Positions 1 to 5,805 of a stretch of 6,709 nucleotides of DNA are shown piece after piece. A program made the position numbers and the translations under genes. A model generated the notes under the pieces. That model saw nothing but the letters and a program-made list of their open reading frames with translations, had not been told where the DNA came from and did no database searches. Position 1 is the stretch's first letter, and every line of letters starts with the position of its first letter. This DNA is from Holdemanella porci (GTDB taxonomy: Bacteria; Bacillota_I; Bacilli_A; Erysipelotrichales; Erysipelotrichaceae), in NCBI RefSeq assembly GCF_019052655.1, contig NZ_JAHQVB010000087.1:1-6709 (forward strand), in the 5' to 3' direction.

Positions 1-24
1 TAGTAAAGGCTTATAGCCGCAGAG

Positions 25-51
25 AAAACCACGCCTTTTAAGCGTGGTTTT
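25..51. terminator. Bidirectional intrinsic terminator at the left edge
   Basis: A perfect 10-bp stem (25-34 pairing with 42-51, core ACCACGC/GCGTGGT) closes a 7-base loop. On the + strand it is followed by TTTTTATTT, a good U-tract for a rightward gene ending near the window edge. On the - strand the U-run is only four bases, so it is a weaker terminator for the HAD gene, whose TAA stop (38-40) lies in the loop. A rightward gene could end at the TAG at 14-16 or, in another frame, at the TAA at 39-41; too little sequence is present to choose. Confidence 0.85.
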
Positions 52-883
52 TATTTAATATATGATCAAATATGTAGTGTCCTACACCACCATCAAGACA
101 ATCGTAGTCAGTAATATCGTCGGCCAATGCCTTTGTGTTTGGATTGCCGTCTTTTAGGCAGACTCCCCATCCACTTGTGAGTAGTAAAGAATTATCGTTT
201 TCATTATCGCCAAATGCAATTGTATCTTCTAAGTGAATCTGATTCCATTCGCAATACATTTCTAAACCTCTACCTTTGGAGAAACCACTATACATTAATT
301 CGATAGTTCCTGGGAATGTTTCAATAGTTTGGTATTTCCCTTTATATTGTTCTTCTACTTGATCACGGATAAGTTGTGTTGTTTCTGGGTCTGTCCTAAA
401 TAAGAACTTATAAACGGGTTTTTCACAAAAACCATCAATATCACCTGTCTTATCGATAAGTAGAATATTTTTACGTTTGGCCATATCTAATAAGTCATCG
501 CTGATATTCATAACATTGCGAAGTTGATTTCCTTCTACGTTTACGGACACTTTCTTTTCTAAGATGATTGGCATCAAGAAAGTTAAGACTTCCTTCATTT
601 CTTTAACACTTAACATGTCCATCGTAAATGATTTATTCAGGTTACGATCATAGATCATACCTCCATTCATTCCGATAATGAAATCAAACTCGAAGCCTAG
701 ATTCCAAAAGATTCCTTTCGTTTTTTCCATTTCGGTGATTTCTCTTCCAGTTGCCAAACCAATTTTTACGTTTTTATCATGAAGTTCTTTTAAAGCTTGT
801 ATTGTGATTTCAGGTAAGGGACTGCCCTTAGAACTTAGGGTCATATCAACGTCGGCAGCTAAAACCTCAATTTTTTGAATCAT
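38..883 (-). CDS. Cof-type HAD-superfamily phosphatase (class IIB cap)
   Basis: Predicted cytoplasmic Mg-dependent phosphatase of 281 residues, usual for the Cof/YidA-like group that hydrolyses small phosphorylated metabolites such as sugar phosphates or flavin nucleotides; the substrate cannot be read from sequence. All four HAD motifs are present: motif I DVDMT at 11-15 (nucleophile D11, acid/base D13), motif II T45 in ATGRE, motif III K203 in SKGRG, motif IV GDNEND at 225-230. The insert between motifs II and III (about 80-190) is the C2 cap that sets substrate choice. Motif I reads DVDMT instead of the common DLDGT, with the catalytic aspartates kept. The start was set at the ATG at 883 because GGAGGT (896-891) lies 7 bases upstream; the open frame extends six codons further to a GTG at 901, but those codons contain the ribosome binding site. 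Divergent from the cation exporter gene. Confidence 0.9.
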   Translation of the reverse strand: MIQKIEVLAADVDMTLSSKGSPLPEITIQALKELHDKNVKIGLATGREITEMEKTKGIFWNLGFEFDFIIGMNGGMIYDRNLNKSFTMDMLSVKEMKEVLTFLMPIILEKKVSVNVEGNQLRNVMNISDDLLDMAKRKNILLIDKTGDIDGFCEKPVYKFLFRTDPETTQLIRDQVEEQYKGKYQTIETFPGTIELMYSGFSKGRGLEMYCEWNQIHLEDTIAFGDNENDNSLLLTSGWGVCLKDGNPNTKALADDITDYDCLDGGVGHYIFDHILNKNHA

Positions 884-890
884 AAAATGT

Positions 891-896
891 ACCTCC
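891..896 (-). promoter_or_regulatory. Ribosome binding site deciding the HAD start
   Basis: GGAGGT on the - strand, 7 bases before the ATG at 883. It overlaps the upstream in-frame GTG/ATG codons (901-896), which argues against those as starts. Confidence 0.8.
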
Positions 897-905
897 ATCA
901 CCTAA

Positions 906-934
906 AATGTATACGATTTCATATGAAGTTGCAA
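906..934 (-). promoter_or_regulatory. Candidate promoter for the HAD gene
   Basis: TTGCAA (934-929) and TACATT (911-906) separated by 17 bases, each matching the sigma-A consensus at four of six positions. The -35 candidate sits inside the 8-bp palindrome GTTGCAAC (928-935), and TTCATATGAA (918-927) is a second palindrome in the spacer; either could be an operator, but both are short enough to arise by chance in this AT-rich gap. Confidence 0.35.
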
Positions 935-966
935 CATGAAAGTTATATTGTACTACCTATTTCGTT

Positions 967-995
967 TTGTGTTTTGTCTTTAGGTAAGCTATACT
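967..995 (+). promoter_or_regulatory. Candidate promoter for the cation exporter
   Basis: TTGTGT (967-972) and TATACT (990-995) with a 17-base spacer. The -10 box matches five of six consensus positions and the -35 starts with the conserved TTG. Transcription would start near 1002, close to the ribosome binding site, giving a very short leader with no room for a riboswitch. Confidence 0.4.
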
Positions 996-1018
996 TTAGA
1001 GACTGAAGGTGGTAAATA

Positions 1019-2179
1019 ATGAATTTTTTAGTGCGTAGATTTATAAAGAATTATCAAGATACAAAAGATGCCAATGTGAGAACGAGTGTTGGTAAATTAT
1101 CGGGGATTGTGGGTATATTTAGTAACTTGTTTTTATTTGTGATTAAGTTTGTGATTGGTACTATTGTACATTCGGTATCTATTCAAGCGGATGGTGTAAA
1201 CAACTTAACGGATGCGGGTTCGAATATTATTTCGATTTTATCTTTTCATCTCGCAAATAAGCCAGCAGATAAGGATCATCCATTTGGTCATGAAAGAACG
1301 GAAACAATCGCATCATTATTTGTGGGAATATTGATTTTAGTTTTAGGTTTTGAAACTGCAAAAGAAAGTATTTCTAAAGTGATTCATCCGGGAAGTATTG
1401 ATTTTAGAATTGCATCCGTCATTATTCTTTTAATTTCTATCATAGTTAAATTTTGGATGTATGCATACAATAAGAAGCTTTCTAAAACATATGATTCAAG
1501 TCTCTTAGAAGCAACGGCATTGGATTCAATTAGTGATGTATGTGGAACAACAGCTGTTCTTGTATCGACATTGTTGTCTCCAGTTCTTCACTTCAATCTA
1601 GATGGATACATGGGTATCGTAGTTTCAGGAATTATCCTTTATGGAGCTTATGGCTTATTAAGAGATATGATTAATTCTTTGATTGGAGAAGCACCGGATC
1701 CTGAACTTGTACACAATATTGTAGATATGATCATGGCACATCCTGCAATTTTAGGCGTGCATGATATGATGCTGCATAATTATGGCCCAAATAAGATTTT
1801 TGCGAGTGCTCACGTAGAAGTGGATTCGTCCAAAGATATCTTTGAAACGCATGATCATATTGATAATATAGAGCGCGAAGTCAAAAAGAATATGAATATT
1901 GATTTAGTTTTACATATGGATCCAGTAAAGGTAAATGATCCAGAGACAGAGTTGTATCGTGCAAAAGTGGTAGAAGCCATTCATCAAATTGATCCGAAAT
2001 GGAGATTTCATGATTTTAGAATTGTGTCAGGACCAACACATGTGAATTTGGTGTTTGATTTGGTGATTCCATTTGAAGAAAAGTATGCGCAGGAAGAAAT
2101 AGAAGAAATGCTTCTAAAACATATTGAATCGGATAAAAAAATTTATTTAGTACTCACAATTGATCATCCATACGCATAA
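1019..2179 (+). CDS. CDF cation exporter, probably Mn(II) (MntE-like)
   Basis: Integral membrane cation diffusion facilitator that expels a divalent metal, normally in exchange for protons. The N-terminal part holds six predicted membrane helices (about 28-220). The transport-site pairs are N61-xxx-D65 in the second helix (ADGVNNLTD) and D169-xxx-D173 in the fifth (LDSISD). Zinc CDFs usually carry histidine in these pairs, whereas N-D/D-D is the pattern I recall for streptococcal MntE manganese exporters, so manganese is the inferred substrate. The loop motif D84-K-DHPFGHER is typical of the family. A cytoplasmic dimerisation domain covers about 225-310, followed by an extra domain of about 75 residues; many CDFs stop near 300, while MntE-type proteins approach 390. 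Start fixed by GAAGGTGG (1005-1012), 6 bases before the ATG. Monocistronic, ending in a hairpin shared with the converging regulator gene. Family very secure; metal specificity moderate. Confidence 0.92.
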   Translation: MNFLVRRFIKNYQDTKDANVRTSVGKLSGIVGIFSNLFLFVIKFVIGTIVHSVSIQADGVNNLTDAGSNIISILSFHLANKPADKDHPFGHERTETIASLFVGILILVLGFETAKESISKVIHPGSIDFRIASVIILLISIIVKFWMYAYNKKLSKTYDSSLLEATALDSISDVCGTTAVLVSTLLSPVLHFNLDGYMGIVVSGIILYGAYGLLRDMINSLIGEAPDPELVHNIVDMIMAHPAILGVHDMMLHNYGPNKIFASAHVEVDSSKDIFETHDHIDNIEREVKKNMNIDLVLHMDPVKVNDPETELYRAKVVEAIHQIDPKWRFHDFRIVSGPTHVNLVFDLVIPFEEKYAQEEIEEMLLKHIESDKKIYLVLTIDHPYA

Positions 2180-2204
2180 GGCAGAAGTGTTTAAACTTCT
2201 GCCT
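2179..2204. terminator. Shared hairpin between converging exporter and regulator genes
   Basis: A 10-bp stem (2179-2188 with 2195-2204, core GGCAGAAGT/ACTTCTGCC) with a 6-base loop. It begins at the last base of the exporter stop codon and contains the TAA (2191-2193) of the converging regulator. The U-tracts are poor on both sides (TCTATTATTTC rightward, TTATGCG leftward), so termination may be incomplete and the two transcripts may overlap. Confidence 0.6.
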
Positions 2205-2949
2205 CTATTATTTCTGGGATTACTTGGATTTGAGTTTTTTCTTCTTTAGTTAATGTGTTTGAAATAAATACATCCACTTCTTTGAATTTACAGTACGTGT
2301 ATTCAGGTTGTGTATTAAATTTATTTTTATCAGTTACCACAATGATTTTTTCACTTTGTTGAAGAATGTGTCGCTTTAATTCATATTCATTTTCATAAGT
2401 AGTAAATCCATTGTTGTCTTTAAATCCTTTGGTTCCTAAAATCGCAACATCAATATGAATATAATCGATAGTTTCACTGGCAAAGTTTCCATAAGAGCGA
2501 TAGGCATTGTTGGAAATGTTTCCACCAATCAAAATAACGTGCATATTTAGTTTAGCGCATTTGTAGGCTACAAAAATGGAGTTTGTCACAATCGTAATAT
2601 TATGAATGGATTGAAGAAAGGGAATACCTGCTTGACATGTACTACCGGCATCTAAATAGACAACCATTCCTTCTTTGATAAAGGTGCAAGTTTGTCTCAT
2701 GATTTGTTTCTTTTCTTCAATATATTCTTGATTTCTTAATGAAATGGGCATTTCATCAGGTTCTTCTAACAGCAGCGCATAGCCATGCTCTTTTTTAATG
2801 ATTTTAGAATCTTCGAGTTCAATAATATCTTTACGAATGGTTTCACTTGAAGTTTGAAAGTAATCCGATAAATCGGATATCTTGATTTTTGGATGTTCCT
2901 GTAGAAGTTGACGAATCTTGAATTGTCTTTCATCTTTCTTTTTTGACAT
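2191..2949 (-). CDS. DeoR-family transcriptional repressor, second of a tandem pair
   Basis: 252 residues, normal for DeoR/GlpR regulators, which bind DNA through an N-terminal winged helix and release it on binding a phosphorylated sugar-type metabolite. The HTH_DeoR domain spans about 5-58, with recognition helix around SSETIRKD (34-41). The DeoR C-terminal sensor covers about 75-235, with the effector-binding loop DAGST (100-104), VTNSI and GGN segments, LGTKGF and GFTT. It is a full-length paralogue of the upstream gene and aligns with it without gaps from residue 1 to at least 104, but the recognition helix differs (TSSETI versus VTPETL), so the operators may differ. The ATG lies 3 bases past the upstream stop; its AGGTG (2960-2956) is inside the last codons of that gene, implying translational coupling. 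No sugar transporter or kinase is nearby, so the inducer is unknown. Confidence 0.9.
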   Translation of the reverse strand: MSKKKDERQFKIRQLLQEHPKIKISDLSDYFQTSSETIRKDIIELEDSKIIKKEHGYALLLEEPDEMPISLRNQEYIEEKKQIMRQTCTFIKEGMVVYLDAGSTCQAGIPFLQSIHNITIVTNSIFVAYKCAKLNMHVILIGGNISNNAYRSYGNFASETIDYIHIDVAILGTKGFKDNNGFTTYENEYELKRHILQQSEKIIVVTDKNKFNTQPEYTYCKFKEVDVFISNTLTKEEKTQIQVIPEIIEAEV

Positions 2950-2952
2950 AAG

Positions 2953-3720
2953 CTACACCTGTGTGACTTTCTTGACTGTTTTTACAACATCATATTGTTC
3001 TGGTGTCAAATGGTTTGTGATGAATTCATCGAACTCATTAAATTTACAAAAGGCATAAGGCGCAATGTCTGCCTTATTATTGACTTTACTTGCATCACTG
3101 ATCATGATTTTTTTTGCGGATTGATTCATAACGTGACGTTTAAAACCAAGTTCATCGGCAGAAATGGTGGTAAATCCATGACTCTTTTCAGTGAAAGCAT
3201 CTGTTCCCATGATGGCTAAATCAATGTTTAAATGGTCGATGATTTCGGTTGCGAAATGTCCATAGGTTCTTTTTCCTATATTGAATAATAAACCACCAGC
3301 CATAATGATATTTAAATTCATGTTGGCACATTCATAAGCTACAAGAATAGAATTGGTGACAATGGTGATGTCGCTTTTGTTTCGTAAGGCGCTTATGGCC
3401 GTTAAAATTGTGCTTCCAGAATCCAAATATACGGTCATGCCATTTTCGATTCGGCTAAATGCTTCTAGGGCTACAATTTTTTTCATTTCCTTATTTTTTT
3501 GTGCTTTTAATTCGACAAATGTTTCGACAGAAGAACTTTGAATTTTGGCGTAGCCATGTTCTCGAACTAATATTTTTCTTTCTTGTAGTTCATCTAAATC
3601 TTTACGTAGTGTTTCTGGAGTAACAGAAAGTAATTTAGCGAGTTCTGCGACTTTTATTTTTTCTTTTTCTTCAAGAATTTGACGAATTTGAAGTTGTCTT
3701 TCTTCTTTTTTCTTTGACAT
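2953..3720 (-). CDS. DeoR-family transcriptional repressor, first of a tandem pair
   Basis: 255 residues. The winged-helix HTH domain covers about 5-58 with recognition segment TPETLRKD (34-41), followed by the DeoR C-terminal sensor, which has an isomerase-like fold and normally binds a phosphosugar. Visible sensor landmarks: DSGST (100-104), VTNSI (121-125), MAGG (140-143), MGTDAF (171-176) and GFTT (182-185). It has several more lysines and polar insertions in the last third than its neighbour (for example SHGFTTISADELG). Start at the ATG at 3720 with AAAGGTGA (3732-3725) just upstream. It leads a two-gene operon driven from the 3721-3867 gap and is divergent from two small unknown genes, which are natural candidates for its targets along with its own operon. 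Family assignment is secure; effector and regulon are not readable. It ends with TAG at 2955-2953, almost abutting the next gene. Confidence 0.9.
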   Translation of the reverse strand: MSKKKEERQLQIRQILEEKEKIKVAELAKLLSVTPETLRKDLDELQERKILVREHGYAKIQSSSVETFVELKAQKNKEMKKIVALEAFSRIENGMTVYLDSGSTILTAISALRNKSDITIVTNSILVAYECANMNLNIIMAGGLLFNIGKRTYGHFATEIIDHLNIDLAIMGTDAFTEKSHGFTTISADELGFKRHVMNQSAKKIMISDASKVNNKADIAPYAFCKFNEFDEFITNHLTPEQYDVVKTVKKVTQV

Positions 3721-3752
3721 GTTTTCACCTTTTTCCTTTTGAATCCAATTAA

Positions 3753-3758
3753 ATTATA
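3753..3758 (-). promoter_or_regulatory. -10 box of the regulator pair
   Basis: A perfect TATAAT on the - strand, 32 bases upstream of the start codon at 3720. The expected -35 region (about 3775-3782) reads TTCTGT or a shifted version and is a poor match, and there is no TG extension. A weak -35 would suit an autoregulated repressor operon. Confidence 0.5.
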
Positions 3759-3784
3759 AACGAAATATTTTGAAAACAGAATAA

Positions 3785-3815
3785 AAAGTGGGAATACAAA
3801 TAATTTGAAAGTGGG
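3785..3815. repeat. Direct repeat AAAGTGGG, candidate operator
   Basis: AAAGTGGG occurs at 3785-3792 and again at 3808-3815, 23 bases start to start. The downstream context is also similar (GAATA versus GTAATG, allowing one inserted base). The copies lie between the divergent regulator pair and the small gene pair, upstream of the regulator -10 box, and the second copy overlaps the 3' part of the candidate -35 of the rightward promoter. Some DeoR-family regulators recognise direct repeats, so this is a plausible binding site, but no experiment or alignment supports it here. Confidence 0.4.
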
Positions 3816-3833
3816 TAATGAATTCAATATTGT
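3805..3833 (+). promoter_or_regulatory. Candidate promoter for the small paralogous genes
   Basis: TTGAAA (3805-3810, five of six) and TATTGT (3828-3833, four of six) with the optimal 17-base spacer. CATAAT at 3841-3846 is an alternative -10 but lacks a -35 at the right distance. The -35 overlaps the second AAAGTGGG repeat, which would allow repression by a protein bound there. Confidence 0.4.
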
Positions 3834-3867
3834 TTCTGTGCATAATGAGATTGTCTAAAGAAAGTAT

Positions 3868-4149
3868 GTGATAGATATGGTAGTTCGATTAAATCCTGTT
3901 GAATTTGCGAAGGCAATGATGAAAAAGAAGAAACAATTGATTCCCACACCAATTGTTTTAGATAATGGAATTGCCGGTATTGTGTATGGATATTATGAAG
4001 GTGAGGATCTTTATTATTTGGATCGACTTGATGTCGATGTTTCTAAAAAAGAAGCATTAAGAAAAATGAATGTAATGGAATTGAGACAAGAAATAGCGTT
4101 AAAGATTAAAATTTTTGTAGCCAACTCAAATTTAAATAAAAACTTTTGA
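3868..4149 (+). CDS. Small unknown protein, first of a paralogous pair
   Basis: 93 residues, family not recognised. It aligns without gaps to the protein encoded at 4247-4531, shifted by one residue. Shared positions include VV-x-L-x-P-xx-FA (5-14), VLD-x-G-x-A (30-36), Y40, LYYLDR-x-D (48-55), KK (60-61), L64, M67, EL and EI. The pattern suggests a compact soluble domain of strands followed by a C-terminal helix. No signal peptide, membrane helix, nucleotide-binding motif or cysteine is visible; a lysine cluster (19-22) makes the N-terminal third basic. Two paralogues keeping the same core, including the LYYLDR block, argues that this is real coding sequence. The start is uncertain: GTG at 3868 follows the weak purine run AAAGAAAG, while ATG at 3877 would give MVVRLNP and lacks a clear ribosome site. 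It lies immediately divergent from the DeoR pair and may be controlled by it. Confidence 0.7.
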   Translation: MIDMVVRLNPVEFAKAMMKKKKQLIPTPIVLDNGIAGIVYGYYEGEDLYYLDRLDVDVSKKEALRKMNVMELRQEIALKIKIFVANSNLNKNF

Positions 4150-4164
4150 ATCATAATTAAAAAT

Positions 4165-4192
4165 TTGGAAAACTAAAAAATTAAGCTAGACT
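4165..4192 (+). promoter_or_regulatory. Weak candidate promoter for the second small gene
   Basis: TTGGAA (4165-4170) and TAGACT (4187-4192) with a 16-base spacer. There is no terminator after the preceding small gene, so the second gene may simply be read through from upstream. A GAGGAG at 4196-4201 resembles a ribosome binding site but has no start codon at a usable distance. Confidence 0.25.
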
Positions 4193-4246
4193 ATTGAGGA
4201 GAATTCATAATTCATACATAATGCAAGTGTCAAAGGGAGATAAGAA

Positions 4247-4531
4247 ATGTGTACTGTCGTCCATCTTGAACCAGAAGATTTCGCAAGAGAATTAGTTCAT
4301 AATCCAAAAAATGTTTATGCCAGAACGTATGTCCTCGATTGTGGGCTTGCCGTAGTCATTTATATGTGTCAAGATTCGCATTTCCTATACTACTTAGACA
4401 GACCGGATTGTTCGAAAGAAAAAAAGGACATGCTGAAATCAATGAGTTTTTATGAACTGCATGCCGAAATCTATCGTAAGGTCAATTTAGATAATCGTCT
4501 TCGTGAAAGACAAAAAAACCCAAGCTGCTGA
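4247..4531 (+). CDS. Small unknown protein, second of a paralogous pair
   Basis: 94 residues, family not recognised. Same architecture as the 93-residue neighbour: VV-x-L-x-P-xx-FA (4-13), VLD-x-G-x-A (29-35), LYYLDR-x-D (47-54), KK (59-60), EL (70-71) and EI (74-75). It carries five cysteines (2, 32, 41, 55, 94) where the neighbour has none; C32 replaces N33 in the shared LD-x-G motif. The cysteines could bind metal or form disulfides, but no classic CxxC or CxxH spacing is present. The start is well supported by AAAGGGAG (4232-4239), 7 bases before the ATG. A 97-base gap without a terminator separates it from the first small gene, so a common transcript is possible. Its last five codons form the 5' arm of the shared terminator. 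Cytoplasmic by absence of any export or membrane signal; function unknown. Confidence 0.78.
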   Translation: MCTVVHLEPEDFARELVHNPKNVYARTYVLDCGLAVVIYMCQDSHFLYYLDRPDCSKEKKDMLKSMSFYELHAEIYRKVNLDNRLRERQKNPSC

Positions 4532-4540
4532 CTTGGGTTT
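4516..4540. terminator. Bidirectional intrinsic terminator
   Basis: A 9-bp stem AAACCCAAG (4516-4524) with CTTGGGTTT (4532-4540) and a 7-base loop. Read leftward it is followed by seven U residues in all, so it is a strong terminator for the pgeF operon; rightward the tail TTTATTTAAT is moderate. It contains the TGA of the small gene (4529-4531) in its loop and the TAA of pgeF (4541-4539) at its edge, so both convergent genes end inside it. Confidence 0.9.
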
Positions 4541-5312
4541 ATTTAATGTATCCGAAGGTAAAGTGTTCGCCTGTTTGTTTATCATTACGATAGCTAAAAC
4601 ATGTATCGAATTCTTTTTTTGTATCATATTTGCTTGAATGAATGTTTTTCTCTGGAATACCTAATTCTTTACACATTTCAATGTTAATACCTTGATTATC
4701 AATATAGGCTTTTTCATTTGGCATATATCGAATGAAAGGTGTTGTATCAATACTGATTTGTTTCATTTGTTCAACAACTTCCATACCTACTTCTAAAGAA
4801 TCAAATTGTATGCTTGGAGAAAAATATATGTGACAGGATTCAGGATGAATCAAATCTTTTTCGATTAATTCGCTCAAGCATTTTTTAGTGATTTCTAAAG
4901 TGGTTCCTTTCCATCCGGAATGAATGGCGCATATGCATGGTGTTGTTTCATCGACCACGAGAATGCCTAAACAATCCGCGGTAAATACGCCAATTAGAAT
5001 GTTTGGCTCTGTCGTATATACGGCATCTACATTCATAATGCTTGTATCTTTATCATAGGCCCCCTTGCCTTCATCGCTCGAAGTAATGTGGGCCATATTG
5101 TTTGTGTGCTTTTGCCAAGGAAGTGCCCAATGATCTAGAGGCATATTTAATTCTTCAGCCAATCTTTTGCGGTTGATCATAACCGCTTTTGGATCGATAC
5201 ATACATGAAGTGCGGTATTGTTCTTTTCAGGAAGTGCAATATCTTTTAGTGTAGTAGCACCAAATATGTGTTCGTTATTGATATGAATAATTTTATTTAT
5301 TTGTATAGACAT
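4539..5312 (-). CDS. YfiH/PgeF family protein (multicopper polyphenol oxidase-like)
   Basis: 257 residues, the usual length for family PF02578. Bacterial members have been described as laccase-like oxidases, as peptidoglycan editing factors (PgeF) and as purine nucleoside-acting enzymes, so the exact reaction is left open; it is cytoplasmic with no signal peptide. The metal/active-site triad is intact: H69 in PWQKHTN, C114 in TADCLGIL and H131 in AIHSGWKGT. The usual HAGWRG motif reads HSGWKG here. The C-terminal RNDKQTGEHF matches the family's closing arginine-glycine region. The frame is open to 5480, but that extension only covers the preceding gene in another frame. The ATG at 5312 has TTGGAGA with GGAGA at 5325-5321, 8 bases upstream. 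It overlaps the 3' end of the flavin reductase-like gene by 20 bases, indicating coupled translation, and is last in its operon before the strong terminator. Confidence 0.9.
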   Translation of the reverse strand: MSIQINKIIHINNEHIFGATTLKDIALPEKNNTALHVCIDPKAVMINRKRLAEELNMPLDHWALPWQKHTNNMAHITSSDEGKGAYDKDTSIMNVDAVYTTEPNILIGVFTADCLGILVVDETTPCICAIHSGWKGTTLEITKKCLSELIEKDLIHPESCHIYFSPSIQFDSLEVGMEVVEQMKQISIDTTPFIRYMPNEKAYIDNQGINIEMCKELGIPEKNIHSSKYDTKKEFDTCFSYRNDKQTGEHFTFGYIK

Positions 5313-5793
5313 CTGTAATTTCTCCAATATATACATAGTGCAAATCATCAAGTGGATAATTTCTTTCGTAAATTTCAGGCAATAAGAAATGTTCTTTTTC
5401 GAGTTTTCCAACATAGAGCTTCTTACAAATAAAAACTTCTTTAGCTTCTTTAAATGTAGGATTTCCATCAACCATTTCAATGTGGAAGTTCACGTTTGTA
5501 ATCTTATCTTCATCCTTACCTGATTTTGTGCCTAAGTAAGATAGCTCTTTATGCTTATCATCAAAGAAGGATAGGGTGAACGTCTCACTTTCATCAACGA
5601 ATTCTTTTGTGTATCTTTGCGGACGAATAAAGATAATCGCAACATTCTTATTCCATAAATGACCAAGAGTTCCCCAGGAAGCGGTCATAGTGTTGGTTTT
5701 ACCGTTTTTGGTAGCACTGATAAGTAGCCAGCCTTTTCCAACCTTATCAAAAGGATTGAAGCTTAGACTATGAATATCAACTTTTTCAAACAT
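5293..5793 (-). CDS. Flavin reductase-like FMN-binding protein
   Basis: 166 residues with the split-barrel flavin reductase-like fold (PF01613). Such proteins bind FMN and reduce it or use it to reduce a substrate; no partner oxygenase is present here, so the physiological role is open. Visible landmarks: an N-terminal segment NPFDKVGKGWLLISA, the FMN-contact segment NTMTASWG (34-41), and RPQRYTKEF (57-65), the conserved arginine-rich turn typical of this family. No membrane or export signal. The start is fixed by AGGAGGG (5807-5801), 7 bases before the ATG. That ribosome site overlaps the stop codon of the broken DUF975 gene (5808-5806), so normal expression was probably coupled to it. The downstream pgeF start lies inside its last 20 bases. 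No convincing separate promoter was seen, although the frameshifted upstream gene makes polar effects a possibility. Confidence 0.85.
   Translation of the reverse strand: MFEKVDIHSLSFNPFDKVGKGWLLISATKNGKTNTMTASWGTLGHLWNKNVAIIFIRPQRYTKEFVDESETFTLSFFDDKHKELSYLGTKSGKDEDKITNVNFHIEMVDGNPTFKEAKEVFICKKLYVGKLEKEHFLLPEIYERNYPLDDLHYVYIGEITDVYTNK
5321..5325 (-). promoter_or_regulatory. Ribosome binding site deciding the pgeF start
   Basis: GGAGA within TTGGAGA on the - strand, 8 bases before the ATG at 5312 and inside the coding sequence of the flavin reductase-like gene. Confidence 0.75.
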
Positions 5794-5805
5794 ATATAAT
5801 CCCTC

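Noticed and set aside
1..41. Tail of a rightward gene at the left edge (TAG at 14-16 or TAA at 39-41)
   Set aside because: A rightward gene probably does end here, given the terminator, but too few codons are present to choose a frame or a product, so no CDS is called.
884..901. Upstream GTG (901) and ATG (898) as starts of the HAD gene
   Set aside because: They overlap the GGAGGT that serves the ATG at 883, and Cof-type proteins begin close to the DxD motif.
2995..3219. 74-codon rightward open frame inside a DeoR gene
   Set aside because: Antisense to well-conserved DeoR coding sequence, with no ribosome site or recognisable product.
3353..3541. 62-codon rightward open frame inside a DeoR gene
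   Set aside because: Antisense shadow of the DeoR sensor domain, with no independent support.
4221..4295. Short open frame beginning at ATG 4221 (24 codons, TAG at 4293-4295)
   Set aside because: The GAGGAG upstream is 19 bases away, the frame overlaps the well-supported small gene at 4247, and the product resembles nothing.
5313..5480. N-terminal extension of the pgeF frame to 5480
   Set aside because: The added residues only cover the flavin reductase-like gene in another frame, and a good ribosome site marks the ATG at 5312.
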